Assembly: GCA_016293495.1 (NCBI GenBank)
Contig: JAEDED010000005.1
Span: 1 to 64,000, forward strand
DNA from: Treponema sp.
Lineage (GTDB): Bacteria; Spirochaetota; Spirochaetia; Treponematales; Treponemataceae
DNA: 64,000 bases
Reading direction: 5' to 3'
Both the position numbers and the translations under genes were made by a program. The notes below the pieces were generated by a model. That model did no database searches and had not been told where the DNA came from. It worked only from the letters and a program-made list of their open reading frames with translations. This document shows positions 15,296 to 23,983 of this stretch, piece by piece (the first letter of the stretch is position 1; every line of letters starts with the position of its first letter).

Positions 15296-17254
15296 ATGAA
15301 GAAAACTAAAAGAATCGGACTTCTTATAAACGACTCGTATTCTGATTACGAACTTGAACTGACACAGGGAGTTCTTGACTGCTGCAACGATAACGGATAT
15401 TCATTACTTGTATTTCCAATTGAGGAACTGAATACTAATTATTCTCCATTCTCTTACCAGAAAAGATCAATTACTTCCTTTGCGACAGAAAACAATATTG
15501 ACGGTCTTGTAATGGCCAGTGCCGTTCTTGGAAACTTTGTTTCAAAGTCTGAACTTTTTAACTACCTGCTTGAACATTTTAGCGTTCCTAAAGTAAGCAT
15601 TGGTATTGATGTTCCTGGAGTCACCAGTGTTTTAGTAGACCCAAAGGAAGGTTTTAAATCTCTGATTGAGGATTTAATCGTTCATCACGGCTGTAAAAAC
15701 TTTGCTCTTATTGACGTTATGGAAGGAAATGTTGACGGCCAGGAACGAAAGCAGATTTTCCTTGATACTCTTAAAGAACACAACATTGATTTTAATTTTG
15801 AAAATGTTATGACCGGTCGTTTTACATACGACTCGGCAAAAGATGCTATTGATAATTTCTATAACAAAAAAGGTCATTTTGATTTTGATGCTGTTGTTTC
15901 ATTAAATGACGACATGGCTTTTGCCTGTATTGACTTCTGTAAATATCACTCCATTCTTATTCCTGAAGAAATTAAAATTGTCGGATTTGATGATGCACAG
16001 CGCTCTTCTTATGAACTTCCACGCCTTTCAAGTATTAACCAGCAGATTACAAGTCAGGGATACAAGGCAACAGAGGCTTTGATTAAAATAATCAACGGCG
16101 AATCAGTTCCTGAAAAAATTATTATTCCGACACAGGCAAGATTCAGACAGACCTGTGGCTGTGTTGATACTTCAAACACTTACATTAACTACATTGACGT
16201 TACAAAAGTAAAACATTTTTTTGATCCTGAAAAAAGCACCTCAAAGATGTCTGAATGGCTGATTAAAAAACCTCAGGTAGAAAAACTTAAATACCTTAAC
16301 TCCTCCCTTCAGGTTAAGATAGACATAAACCAGCTTCGAAAAGATTATGTTACAAGCATCCGTAATTTTGATGTTCATGCGGCTGCTCTTGTTCTTTACG
16401 AAAATCCTGTTTCAATGCCTGAATGTTTTTACGACTTTCCTATTCCGGATAAAGCATATCTTGTTTCTGCCTTTGATGATGACAACGGATATTTTATGCA
16501 TGAAAACGATCCGTTCATTCCGTTTAATCCGCAGAAGACAATGCTTCCTGGACTGTTCTTTTCTAAATCGAAAAAGCGTCAGTATATTTATCCGATAACT
16601 GATGCAAATTTACAGTTTGGATACATGATTTATTCCTTCGGCTCATATGATGAAATGATTTACAGCTTCATGAATTCAATTTATTCGAGACTTATTTCTT
16701 CAACTCATGAAACTATCCGTCTTGAAAAAGAACGTCAGAAACTTGAAGAAAAGAATAAATCACTCAATGTTATTTCAACAACAGATGAAATGACAGGCCT
16801 TCTTAACCGAAGAGGTTTTCAGACATTTGGACAGCAGGCAATCGATCTTGCGCTTAGAATCAAAAGCTTCGGCCTTGTTGTATTCGGCGATATGGACGGT
16901 TTGAAGTTTATTAACGATACATATGGACATGAAATGGGCGACATTGCTATTAAAGCAGAAGCTGCAATTCTTAGATCAAGTTTCAGAACTTCTGACATTG
17001 TCGGCCGATTAGGCGGAGATGAATTTGCAATTGTTTCTCCAGGCCTGAGCGTAAATAATTTTCAGCGCATCCAGAAATCAATAAAGGATAAATGTGACAA
17101 ATATAACAGGACATCCGGTCATCCGTTCACATTATCAATCAGTATCGGCTACGCTGATTTTAATCAGGAAAATTATTATCTTTATGACATTCTTTCTAAA
17201 GCAGACGTACTTCTTTATGAAGAAAAGAAAAACAAGAAAAACTCAAGAAGATAA
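15296..17254 (+). CDS. Diguanylate cyclase with LacI/PurR-type ligand-binding sensor (cytoplasmic)
   Basis: A 652-residue protein. Residues 1-285 resemble the effector-binding half of LacI/PurR repressors (KRIGLLINDSYSDYELELTQG, NIDGLVMAS, FDAVVSLNDDMAFACIDFC, IKIVGFDDAQRSSYELPRLSSI) but the DNA-binding helix-turn-helix is absent. A linker of about 200 residues follows, then a GGDEF domain starting near residue 485 (TDEMTGLLNRRGFQTFG) with an intact GGDEF at 573-577 and an I-site RTSD at 564-567, so product inhibition is expected. There is no signal peptide or membrane span, so it should sense a small intracellular ligand, probably a sugar or nucleobase, and make c-di-GMP. The ligand is not predictable. 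Confidence 0.9.
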   Translation: MKKTKRIGLLINDSYSDYELELTQGVLDCCNDNGYSLLVFPIEELNTNYSPFSYQKRSITSFATENNIDGLVMASAVLGNFVSKSELFNYLLEHFSVPKVSIGIDVPGVTSVLVDPKEGFKSLIEDLIVHHGCKNFALIDVMEGNVDGQERKQIFLDTLKEHNIDFNFENVMTGRFTYDSAKDAIDNFYNKKGHFDFDAVVSLNDDMAFACIDFCKYHSILIPEEIKIVGFDDAQRSSYELPRLSSINQQITSQGYKATEALIKIINGESVPEKIIIPTQARFRQTCGCVDTSNTYINYIDVTKVKHFFDPEKSTSKMSEWLIKKPQVEKLKYLNSSLQVKIDINQLRKDYVTSIRNFDVHAAALVLYENPVSMPECFYDFPIPDKAYLVSAFDDDNGYFMHENDPFIPFNPQKTMLPGLFFSKSKKRQYIYPITDANLQFGYMIYSFGSYDEMIYSFMNSIYSRLISSTHETIRLEKERQKLEEKNKSLNVISTTDEMTGLLNRRGFQTFGQQAIDLALRIKSFGLVVFGDMDGLKFINDTYGHEMGDIAIKAEAAILRSSFRTSDIVGRLGGDEFAIVSPGLSVNNFQRIQKSIKDKCDKYNRTSGHPFTLSISIGYADFNQENYYLYDILSKADVLLYEEKKNKKNSRR

Positions 17255-17278
17255 AAATTTATATTAAATCTGCAATTT

Positions 17279-18097
17279 TTATTTGCACATAATTTTCATG
17301 ATTTCAAGTTTTCCTTCGAGAGTAATTTTTTCTCCAGGACTTACTGCAATAATATCTTCAGCCTTAAGCTGCTGGATTTTTCCGTCTCTGTCTTTAACTG
17401 TTCCTTCACCTGAAATAACGAAGATTAACTGCCAATCAGAAGGTTGATTTTTTCCGACACTTGCCATCATGCTGTATCCACCCGATACAGGAATCTTTTT
17501 AAGTGAAAAATAATTGCATTCGAATTCATTTTCAAACGGAGAAATCGGACGAAGATTATCTTCTTTGATTACATCGAGACCTTTTTCAATGTGAACTTCG
17601 CGCGGACGTCCCCAGTCGTAAAGTCTGTAGGTTAAATCACAAGACTGCTGAACTTCAAGAAGACGAAGACCGCCTCCAATTGCATGAACAGTTCCAGACG
17701 GAATAAAAATAAAGTCACCTTTTTTTACAGATACATTGTTAAGATATTTTTCAAGTGTATTATTTTTAATCGCAGAAGCAAGTTCTTCTTTCGAATAATC
17801 CTTACCAGAATCATTTTTAAGACCAAAAACAAGTTTAGCATCCGGTTCTGCATCAAGCACATACCAGCATTCAGTCTTACCGCGGTTTCCCTCACCTTCA
17901 AGACGAACTGCATCATTGTCATCAGGATGAACCTGAACTGAAAGTGATTCATTAGCCTGAATAACTTTTACAAGCAAAGGATATTCACTGCCGCACTGGC
18001 CCAGAAAATCTTTATGAGCAGCTACAGGATGAACTGAGGCAATCCAGTTTTCGTATCCCCAGACTTTATCTGATCTGATTGGATCTAATTTAAGCAT
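17279..18097 (-). CDS. manA: Mannose-6-phosphate isomerase, class I (short form)
   Basis: Interconverts mannose-6-phosphate and fructose-6-phosphate in a zinc-dependent cupin fold. It has 272 residues, typical of the short bacterial type. Metal and substrate motifs include VQVHPDDNDAVR, KTECWYVLDAEP and FIPSGTVHAIGGG. AGGAAATTATA precedes the ATG. A strong terminator of the upstream nucleotidyltransferase gene ends only 12 bases before the manA ATG, so manA may be expressed by read-through or regulated by attenuation. The sugar nucleotidyltransferase upstream suggests a shared role in making activated mannose or similar sugars. Confidence 0.92.
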   Translation of the reverse strand: MLKLDPIRSDKVWGYENWIASVHPVAAHKDFLGQCGSEYPLLVKVIQANESLSVQVHPDDNDAVRLEGEGNRGKTECWYVLDAEPDAKLVFGLKNDSGKDYSKEELASAIKNNTLEKYLNNVSVKKGDFIFIPSGTVHAIGGGLRLLEVQQSCDLTYRLYDWGRPREVHIEKGLDVIKEDNLRPISPFENEFECNYFSLKKIPVSGGYSMMASVGKNQPSDWQLIFVISGEGTVKDRDGKIQQLKAEDIIAVSPGEKITLEGKLEIMKIMCK

Positions 18098-18109
18098 TTA
18101 TAATTTCCT

Positions 18110-18139
18110 AAAAAAAAGCCGGACTATTTAAGCCCGACT
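18110..18139 (-). terminator. Terminator upstream of manA
   Basis: On the minus strand AGTCGGGCT, loop TAAAT and AGTCCGGCT form a 9-bp stem with two G-U pairs, followed by eight T. It lies 8 bases after the nucleotidyltransferase stop and directly before the manA ribosome-binding site. Confidence 0.85.
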
Positions 18140-18147
18140 TTGAATAT

Positions 18148-19056
18148 TTATTTTTCCCAAAGTTTAGCAGGATAATAACCAGAATTGATTTTATTGATAA
18201 TTTCCTGTTTAACAATTTCACGGTCTTCAGGATAAGTCATACCGAACCAGCTTTCTGTTGAAGTAAAGAACTTAATTTTTCCTTCGCCGTTTTTTACGAT
18301 ATCACTTGCGGCAACAGGAAGAAGTGCTTCCTGCTTTTCTGTATAAAGGCCCTCTTTTCTGAAATTTTCCCAGTATTCATGAAAGCCTTCGAAAGCCTTT
18401 GGTGTAAATCCGAAAAGATTCATGCTGACCCATTCTTTTCCGGTCATAGAAACTTTACCGCCATCGATTTCGCTTACGATGCCGTTTCCTTCGTAACTGA
18501 TTTTTGTATTTTCAACAATTGAATCAAGGTATCCGTTTTTTACAGTACAGACACCGCGAGAAACAGAACCGCTTTTGCTCATTGTATTTCCGAGAACATA
18601 ACCTACCATTGCATGTTCTGTGCAGTCATTAGCAACACCAGAAAGATAATTTCCTAATGTCGCAAAAGCTTCACGACCATAATAGTCATCAGAATTGATT
18701 ACAGCAAATGGTGACTTGATTTTTTCTTCAGCACACAAAACGGCATGAATTGTTCCCCATGGCTTTTTACGTTCAGAAGTTTTTGCAATTTCATCTTGAG
18801 TTAAAAGACTTTCTCTTGACTGGAAGACATACTCAGCATCAAAGTTAGCTGCAATTCTGTCAAAAAGTTTTGCCCTGAAATCTGCTTCAATATCTTTACG
18901 GATGATGAAAACTACGTTTCCAAATCCACTCTTTTTTGCATCAAAGTTAGCGAAGTCAAGAAGACATTCACCATTCTGTCCTACAGCATCAATCTGTTTA
19001 ACTCCTCCATAACGGCTTCCCATTCCGGCTGCAAGAACTAAAAGTGTTGGTTTCAT
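18148..19056 (-). CDS. Sugar-phosphate nucleotidyltransferase family protein
   Basis: A 302-residue Rossmann-like NTP transferase. The N-terminal loop LVLAAGMGSRYGGVKQ matches the nucleotide-binding signature LxxGxGxRxG..K, and VINSDDYYGREAF is the metal-binding Asp region. The specific sugar is not evident, and it lacks the C-terminal left-handed beta-helix of GlmU/GlgC types. Its place before manA suggests mannose-type substrates, which is inference. AGAGG precedes the ATG by 8 bases and a TATAAT lies about 40 bases upstream on the same strand. Confidence 0.8.
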   Translation of the reverse strand: MKPTLLVLAAGMGSRYGGVKQIDAVGQNGECLLDFANFDAKKSGFGNVVFIIRKDIEADFRAKLFDRIAANFDAEYVFQSRESLLTQDEIAKTSERKKPWGTIHAVLCAEEKIKSPFAVINSDDYYGREAFATLGNYLSGVANDCTEHAMVGYVLGNTMSKSGSVSRGVCTVKNGYLDSIVENTKISYEGNGIVSEIDGGKVSMTGKEWVSMNLFGFTPKAFEGFHEYWENFRKEGLYTEKQEALLPVAASDIVKNGEGKIKFFTSTESWFGMTYPEDREIVKQEIINKINSGYYPAKLWEK

Positions 19057-19171
19057 AATAACCTCTTTAATTGTTTATTTATTGTAATTATAGCACAAAA
19101 AACATCTTTAATGAACTACATTTTCGTATTTACTTGCATTCCCGCAACGCTGCTTAAATCAAGCTGTTTTT

Positions 19172-20095
19172 TTAATACGGGGAACGCTGGAAATACTGTT
19201 CATGATTAAAAAACAATTCATCGCCGGTTTTGTTACGGTTGTCAAAAGTTCTGTATTTATGAGGTGTCATGCCTTTGTATTTTTTGAAAGTCTTGATGAA
19301 ATAACTGAAATCATTAAAACCGCACTGGTAAGAAATATCAATGAGACTTTCTTCACTGGAACGAAGCAGCGTACAGGCCTGATCTATTCTGTAAGCATTT
19401 AAATATTCAACTGGTGTTCTGTGTGTAACTTCCCTGAAAATACGACAGAAATATTTTGGACTCATCGAAGCAATATCAGCCATTTGATCAAGAGTCAGCG
19501 GCTTGCTGAAATTTTGAGAAATCATGTTCAGTACAGCTTTCATCTGTTCGGTGCGGTTAGTATTTTTGTCGAGAACCTTTTCATCTTCTGAATATATTTT
19601 ATTCTGCTGGATATAACCAAACAGGCAGAGTAATTTTCCTACTGTAAAAAGTTCATAACCAGAAGCTTTTTCTTTCATGAGTAAGAAAATGGAATCAATC
19701 TCAGTCCTGATATTTTGATTATCTATTCTCAAGGGCTTATTTAAAATTACACGGTGTTCAGCAATGTCGTTTAAGAAAGAATCCTGTGCAAAATTTTTGA
19801 AACGAAGAAGGTTAAAATCAAATACAAGAGATTCGTATTTTGCGTTTTCAAGTTTCTCGTCATCGCCGTGAAGAACTCCGTCCTGGATAATGCAGTATTC
19901 GTTTTGATGAAGTTCAACTTTTTCACCACCCCAGACCATTTTATAAGTTCCTTCAATCACATGAATAAACTCATACTCCCTGTGCCAGTGAACAGGAAGG
20001 TTGTAAAGAGAATCTGAGGTATTATTCCAGTAATATTGAATCGGAAAAAAAGCATTTCCGCGCTGGGCAATTTCTTCTTTTTTCGTATCAAGCAT
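19172..20095 (-). CDS. AraC-family transcriptional regulator with cupin sensor
   Basis: A 307-residue regulator. The N-terminal cupin (residues about 20-110; PVHWHREYEFIHVIEGTYKMVW, HQNEYCIIQDGVLHGDD) should bind a sugar-like ligand. The C-terminal pair of helix-turn-helix units (about 195-290; LDQMADIASMSPKYFCRIFREVTHRTPVEYL and ISYQCGFNDFSYFIKTFKKYKGMTPHKYR) binds DNA. It is divergent from the GH31 glucosidase gene, so control of alpha-glucoside use is likely. The ATG has no ribosome-binding site, and the predicted transcription start coincides with it. Confidence 0.93.
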   Translation of the reverse strand: MLDTKKEEIAQRGNAFFPIQYYWNNTSDSLYNLPVHWHREYEFIHVIEGTYKMVWGGEKVELHQNEYCIIQDGVLHGDDEKLENAKYESLVFDFNLLRFKNFAQDSFLNDIAEHRVILNKPLRIDNQNIRTEIDSIFLLMKEKASGYELFTVGKLLCLFGYIQQNKIYSEDEKVLDKNTNRTEQMKAVLNMISQNFSKPLTLDQMADIASMSPKYFCRIFREVTHRTPVEYLNAYRIDQACTLLRSSEESLIDISYQCGFNDFSYFIKTFKKYKGMTPHKYRTFDNRNKTGDELFFNHEQYFQRSPY

Positions 20096-20101
20096 ACTTT
20101 T

Positions 20102-20129
20102 ATTATATTACTATTATCTAAATTAACAA
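20102..20129 (-). promoter_or_regulatory. Promoter of the AraC-family gene, predicted leaderless
   Basis: On the minus strand TTGTTA (20124-20129), a 16-base spacer and a perfect TATAAT (20102-20107). Seven bases past the -10 is 20095, the A of the ATG. No Shine-Dalgarno is present between them. Confidence 0.65.
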
Positions 20130-20239
20130 GAAAATTGTGAATTTTATTATATTTATTCATACAAAATAGCAAGATTTTTGGCTTTTATAATACTATAATT
20201 TTATTATCAAGTTAAAGCGTAATTTACAGGAGTATAAAA

Positions 20240-22291
20240 ATGATACAAAAATACAATTTTGGAAAACCTTTCAAAACAGAATCAACAGTTGTTGATGTCG
20301 AAAATTCACACGGAAAAATTCCGTTCGGAAAAATCAGTTCCGGAAAAACCTTTGAATGGAATTATAAACTTAAAGACTCTGATATTGTATACGGCTTAGG
20401 TGAGACAATGCGCGGAATGAACCTGCGCGGAGGATTGTTTACAAGCTGGTGTCTTGATCAGCCACATCAGAATGAATGTACTCCTAGCCTCTATGGTGCA
20501 CATAACTTTGTAATTATTTTCGGTAAAGAAACTTTTGGAATCTTCTTTGATTACCCGGGCGAAATCACTTTCGACATCGGTTTTACTGAATGTGATTATT
20601 TCAAAGTAACGGCAGAAAAGAAAAGCCTTAACATTTATGTAATAACTCCTGATTCAGACAAACTTCAATTGCAGCAAATTGTTCACTCGTTCAGGGAACT
20701 TACAGGAGCAAATTACATTCCTCCAAAATGGGCATTTGGTTTTAACCAGAGCCGCTGGGGTTATAAATGTAAAAAGGATATTGATGACGTAATCAAGAAT
20801 TATAAAAAACATAACTTTCCTCTCGACAGCATTTGTCTTGACATCGACTATATGGAAGATTACAAAGACTTTACTGTAGATCAAAAAAAATTTCCTGATT
20901 TTTCTAAATACAACAAATCACTTTTGAAAAACGGAATCAGACTTGTTCCGATTATTGATGCAGGCGTAAAAAAACTTGACGGATATTCTGTATATGAAAA
21001 AGGACTTCCTTTCTTCTGTAAAGAAAAAAATGGAAAACCATTTATTGCAGGTGTCTGGCCTGGTGATTCATGCTTTGTTGATTTTCTAAATCCTGAAGGA
21101 AGAAATTTTTTTGGTTCTCAATACAAAACACTTACCGACCAGGGAATTGAAGGTTTCTGGAATGACATGAATGAACCAGCAACATTCTATTCAAAGCAGG
21201 GACTTGAAAAAGCCTTTAAAGCACTTGATGAAGCAAAACATAAAAATTTAGATATAAACGGCTTTTTTGAATTTACTGCAATTCCAGATTCTGTATGCAA
21301 CAGTAAAGAAGATACAGATTTATTTTTTCACAAAGTATCAAAAGCAGATGCAGGCGACTTTGCAGAAACAAAGCCTGACAAAGACGGAAATGTTTTAGTA
21401 AGACACAGAAATGTTCATAACCTTTTTGGCTGCAATATGACAAGAAGTGCTTATGAAAACTTTTTAAAAACACATCCAGATAAAAGAATCCTGATGTATT
21501 CAAGAAGTTCGTTTATCGGCTCGCATCGCTACGGAGGAATCTGGACAGGTGACAATCATTCTTACTGGTCCAACATTCTTCTAAGCCTTCACATGATGGC
21601 TGGCCTTAACATGACAGGCTTTTTGTATACCGGAAGTGATATCGGCGGCTTTCTCGGAAACCCAAGCCGGGACTTGATGCTCCGATGGCTTTCATTTGCA
21701 GTATTTACTCCCCTTTGCAGAAATCACAGTGCAAAGGATAAACGATTTCAGGAATTTTACAGATTTGAAAACGTACAGGATTTTAAAAGCATGATGGACT
21801 TACGATATTCCCTTATTCCATACCTTTACAGCGAATTTGTAAAAGCAAGCGTAAAGAAAGAAATGTACTTCAGACCTTTATCCTTTGATTATGAAACTGA
21901 CAAAAGAGCCTGTAATATTGAAGATCAGATTATGCTTGGAGATGCTTTAATGGTTGCACCTGTTTATGTTCAGAATGCCTCAGGCCGTTATGTCTATCTT
22001 CCAGAAAATATGGTTATGATTGAATGGAACGGATCGAAAATCGTAAATGAAAAGCTTATGACAAAGGGTGATCATTATATAAATGTTCCGCTTAATTCTG
22101 TAATTTTCTTCATAAAAGAAAATCATATTGTACCGTTTGCAAAACCTGCCTTGAATACAAAAGACATTAAGACAGACAAACTTAAGCTTGTAGGAATTGC
22201 TCCAAAAGGAACCTCATACGAACTTTACGAGGATGACGGATTTACAACTGATATTTCTCTTTCAAAAAATATCAGGATTATAAAAAAATAA
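20240..22291 (+). CDS. GH31 alpha-glucosidase (probably intracellular)
   Basis: A family 31 glycoside hydrolase of 683 residues that releases glucose from alpha-glucosides. The TIM barrel carries the nucleophile Asp309 in WNDMNEP and the likely acid/base Asp438 in WTGDNHSYW. PPKWAFGFNQSRWGY and YTGSDIGGFLGNPS are further family blocks. An N-terminal beta-sandwich of about 150 residues and C-terminal sheet domains complete it. No signal peptide is seen, so it acts in the cytoplasm. CAGGAG lies 8 bases before the ATG. It sits between the divergent AraC regulator and malQ, forming a maltodextrin or alpha-glucoside use locus. Specificity (maltose, isomaltose, sulfoquinovose) cannot be read directly. 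Confidence 0.92.
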   Translation: MIQKYNFGKPFKTESTVVDVENSHGKIPFGKISSGKTFEWNYKLKDSDIVYGLGETMRGMNLRGGLFTSWCLDQPHQNECTPSLYGAHNFVIIFGKETFGIFFDYPGEITFDIGFTECDYFKVTAEKKSLNIYVITPDSDKLQLQQIVHSFRELTGANYIPPKWAFGFNQSRWGYKCKKDIDDVIKNYKKHNFPLDSICLDIDYMEDYKDFTVDQKKFPDFSKYNKSLLKNGIRLVPIIDAGVKKLDGYSVYEKGLPFFCKEKNGKPFIAGVWPGDSCFVDFLNPEGRNFFGSQYKTLTDQGIEGFWNDMNEPATFYSKQGLEKAFKALDEAKHKNLDINGFFEFTAIPDSVCNSKEDTDLFFHKVSKADAGDFAETKPDKDGNVLVRHRNVHNLFGCNMTRSAYENFLKTHPDKRILMYSRSSFIGSHRYGGIWTGDNHSYWSNILLSLHMMAGLNMTGFLYTGSDIGGFLGNPSRDLMLRWLSFAVFTPLCRNHSAKDKRFQEFYRFENVQDFKSMMDLRYSLIPYLYSEFVKASVKKEMYFRPLSFDYETDKRACNIEDQIMLGDALMVAPVYVQNASGRYVYLPENMVMIEWNGSKIVNEKLMTKGDHYINVPLNSVIFFIKENHIVPFAKPALNTKDIKTDKLKLVGIAPKGTSYELYEDDGFTTDISLSKNIRIIKK

Positions 22292-22313
22292 CCTGTCAGT
22301 TTATTGACAGGTT
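22290..22313 (+). terminator. Terminator hairpin after the GH31 gene
   Basis: A perfect 9-bp stem, AACCTGTCA (22290-22298) and TGACAGGTT (22305-22313), overlaps the stop codon. The following tract ATTATCAGATTAT is only modestly T-rich, so termination may be partial. Confidence 0.6.
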
Positions 22314-22338
22314 ATTATCAGATTATAGAAAGTTTAAT

Positions 22339-22366
22339 GACCATATTGCTCACAAGTAATATGGTC
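22339..22366 (-). terminator. Hairpin overlapping the malQ stop codon
   Basis: GACCATATT (22339-22347) and AATATGGTC (22358-22366) form a perfect 9-bp stem with a 10-base loop. On the minus strand it begins within the malQ stop and is followed by a weak T tract. Confidence 0.55.
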
Positions 22367-23951
22367 AGATATTTCTTCCGTACAAGTCAGAAAGGAATTT
22401 TAATTCTGCAGCTTTTTCATCAGTAAGGAGATTTGTATCAAAACGCCATTTCCAGTTTTTACCAACAGTACTTGGTTCGTTCATTCTTCCTTCTGTACCG
22501 ATTGCAAATAAATCCTGCACCGGAAAAACTGCCATATTGGCAGATGACGCCATTGCAGCTTTAATAAGAAGCGGACAAAGTTCCTTATCATTACTCAAAG
22601 CCCGCGCCTCAGCATCTGACATAACTTTGCCCGTAACGTACTGAGCAACAAGGCGCACCTGTTCATCTGATGAGGAATCAAGCCAGCCCTGCATTGTTTC
22701 GTTATCGTGAGTTCCTGTGTAAACAATACAGTTCTGGTTGTACATATGAGGAAGGAATGCATTAACCATTCCATTATTCGAAGCTTCTTCAGGACTGAAG
22801 GCAAACTGTAAAACTTTCATTCCAGGGAAATTAAAATCATCACGAAGTTTTGCAACGCCGTCAGTAATTACGCCAAGGTCTTCTGCAATAAGAGGAAGTT
22901 TTCCAAGCTGCTTATTAATTGCTTCAAAAAGACAATGATCAGGACCTGGAATCCATTCTCCGTTTACTGCAGTTTCATCACCAAACGGAATTGACCAGTA
23001 AGCTTCAAAACCTCTAAAGTGATCAATACGAATAAAGTCAACAAGATTAAGCATATGTGAAATACGGTTAACCCACCAGCTGTACTTTGTTTTCTTCATT
23101 GCATCCCAGTCGTACAAAGGATTTCCCCATAGCTGACCTGTAGCACTGAAATAATCAGGCGGAACACCAGCAACAGCTTTTGGAATTCCTTTTTCGTCAA
23201 GCTGGAACAGTTTCTGATTTGACCAAACATCTGATGAATCTGCCGCAACAAAAATCGGAATATCACCAATGATCGAAATAGCTTTTTTGTTTGCATATTC
23301 TTTAAGTTTAATCCACTGATCAAAGAAAAAGAATTGAATTACTTTTATTACTTCGATTTCATCTTTATGTTCTTTATTCCATTTTGACAAAGCAGAATTT
23401 TTGCACGAACTTAATTCTTCAGGCCAGTAATTAAACCAGACTGTTTTAATTCCGGAAAGATTTTCATCCTGTGCTTTTTTATCATAAACAGCTTTTATTG
23501 ACATAAAAGACGCATAATTATCAAGCCACGAAGCATTGTCTTTTTTGAATTTTTCATAACAAGCACGATCTTCATCTGAACAGTTATCTAAAAACCATTG
23601 TGCACTTTTATTAAGAACAGGAAGCTTCCACCACACAACACTTCCAAAATCAACAGGACCTTCATTTTTAATATAATCAGGAGGTGTTATAAGATCAGCG
23701 GAAGTTCTTTTATCCCTTACAAGAAAATCAAGATCAATCATCAATGGATTTCCGGCAAATGTACTAAAGGATGCATAAGGGGAATCTCCATAACCTGTAG
23801 GTCCGAGTGGAAGGATCTGCCACAATGACTGACCGGCTTTTTCAAGCCAGTCAACGAATTTGAATGCTTTTTCACCGATTGTTCCGATTCCGTTAACTCC
23901 TGAAAAAGAAGTTGGATGCATTAAAATTCCGCTTACTCTGTTAGTTTTCAT
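22365..23951 (-). CDS. malQ: 4-alpha-glucanotransferase (amylomaltase, GH77)
   Basis: Transfers maltosyl or longer glucan segments between maltodextrins, releasing glucose. The 528-residue family 77 enzyme has LPLGPTGYGDSPYASFSTFAGNPLMID at the N-terminus, the catalytic Asp block FIRIDHFRGFEAYW, the acid/base Glu block LIAEDLGVI and TGTHDNETMQGW. It is short-type without N-terminal extension. It lies 32 bases after the HD-domain gene and converges with the GH31 alpha-glucosidase. Together these should process maltodextrins from starch or glycogen. Confidence 0.96.
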   Translation of the reverse strand: MKTNRVSGILMHPTSFSGVNGIGTIGEKAFKFVDWLEKAGQSLWQILPLGPTGYGDSPYASFSTFAGNPLMIDLDFLVRDKRTSADLITPPDYIKNEGPVDFGSVVWWKLPVLNKSAQWFLDNCSDEDRACYEKFKKDNASWLDNYASFMSIKAVYDKKAQDENLSGIKTVWFNYWPEELSSCKNSALSKWNKEHKDEIEVIKVIQFFFFDQWIKLKEYANKKAISIIGDIPIFVAADSSDVWSNQKLFQLDEKGIPKAVAGVPPDYFSATGQLWGNPLYDWDAMKKTKYSWWVNRISHMLNLVDFIRIDHFRGFEAYWSIPFGDETAVNGEWIPGPDHCLFEAINKQLGKLPLIAEDLGVITDGVAKLRDDFNFPGMKVLQFAFSPEEASNNGMVNAFLPHMYNQNCIVYTGTHDNETMQGWLDSSSDEQVRLVAQYVTGKVMSDAEARALSNDKELCPLLIKAAMASSANMAVFPVQDLFAIGTEGRMNEPSTVGKNWKWRFDTNLLTDEKAAELKFLSDLYGRNI

Positions 23952-23983
23952 AATTTATAATTCCCCTGTTATTAATTCAAATT

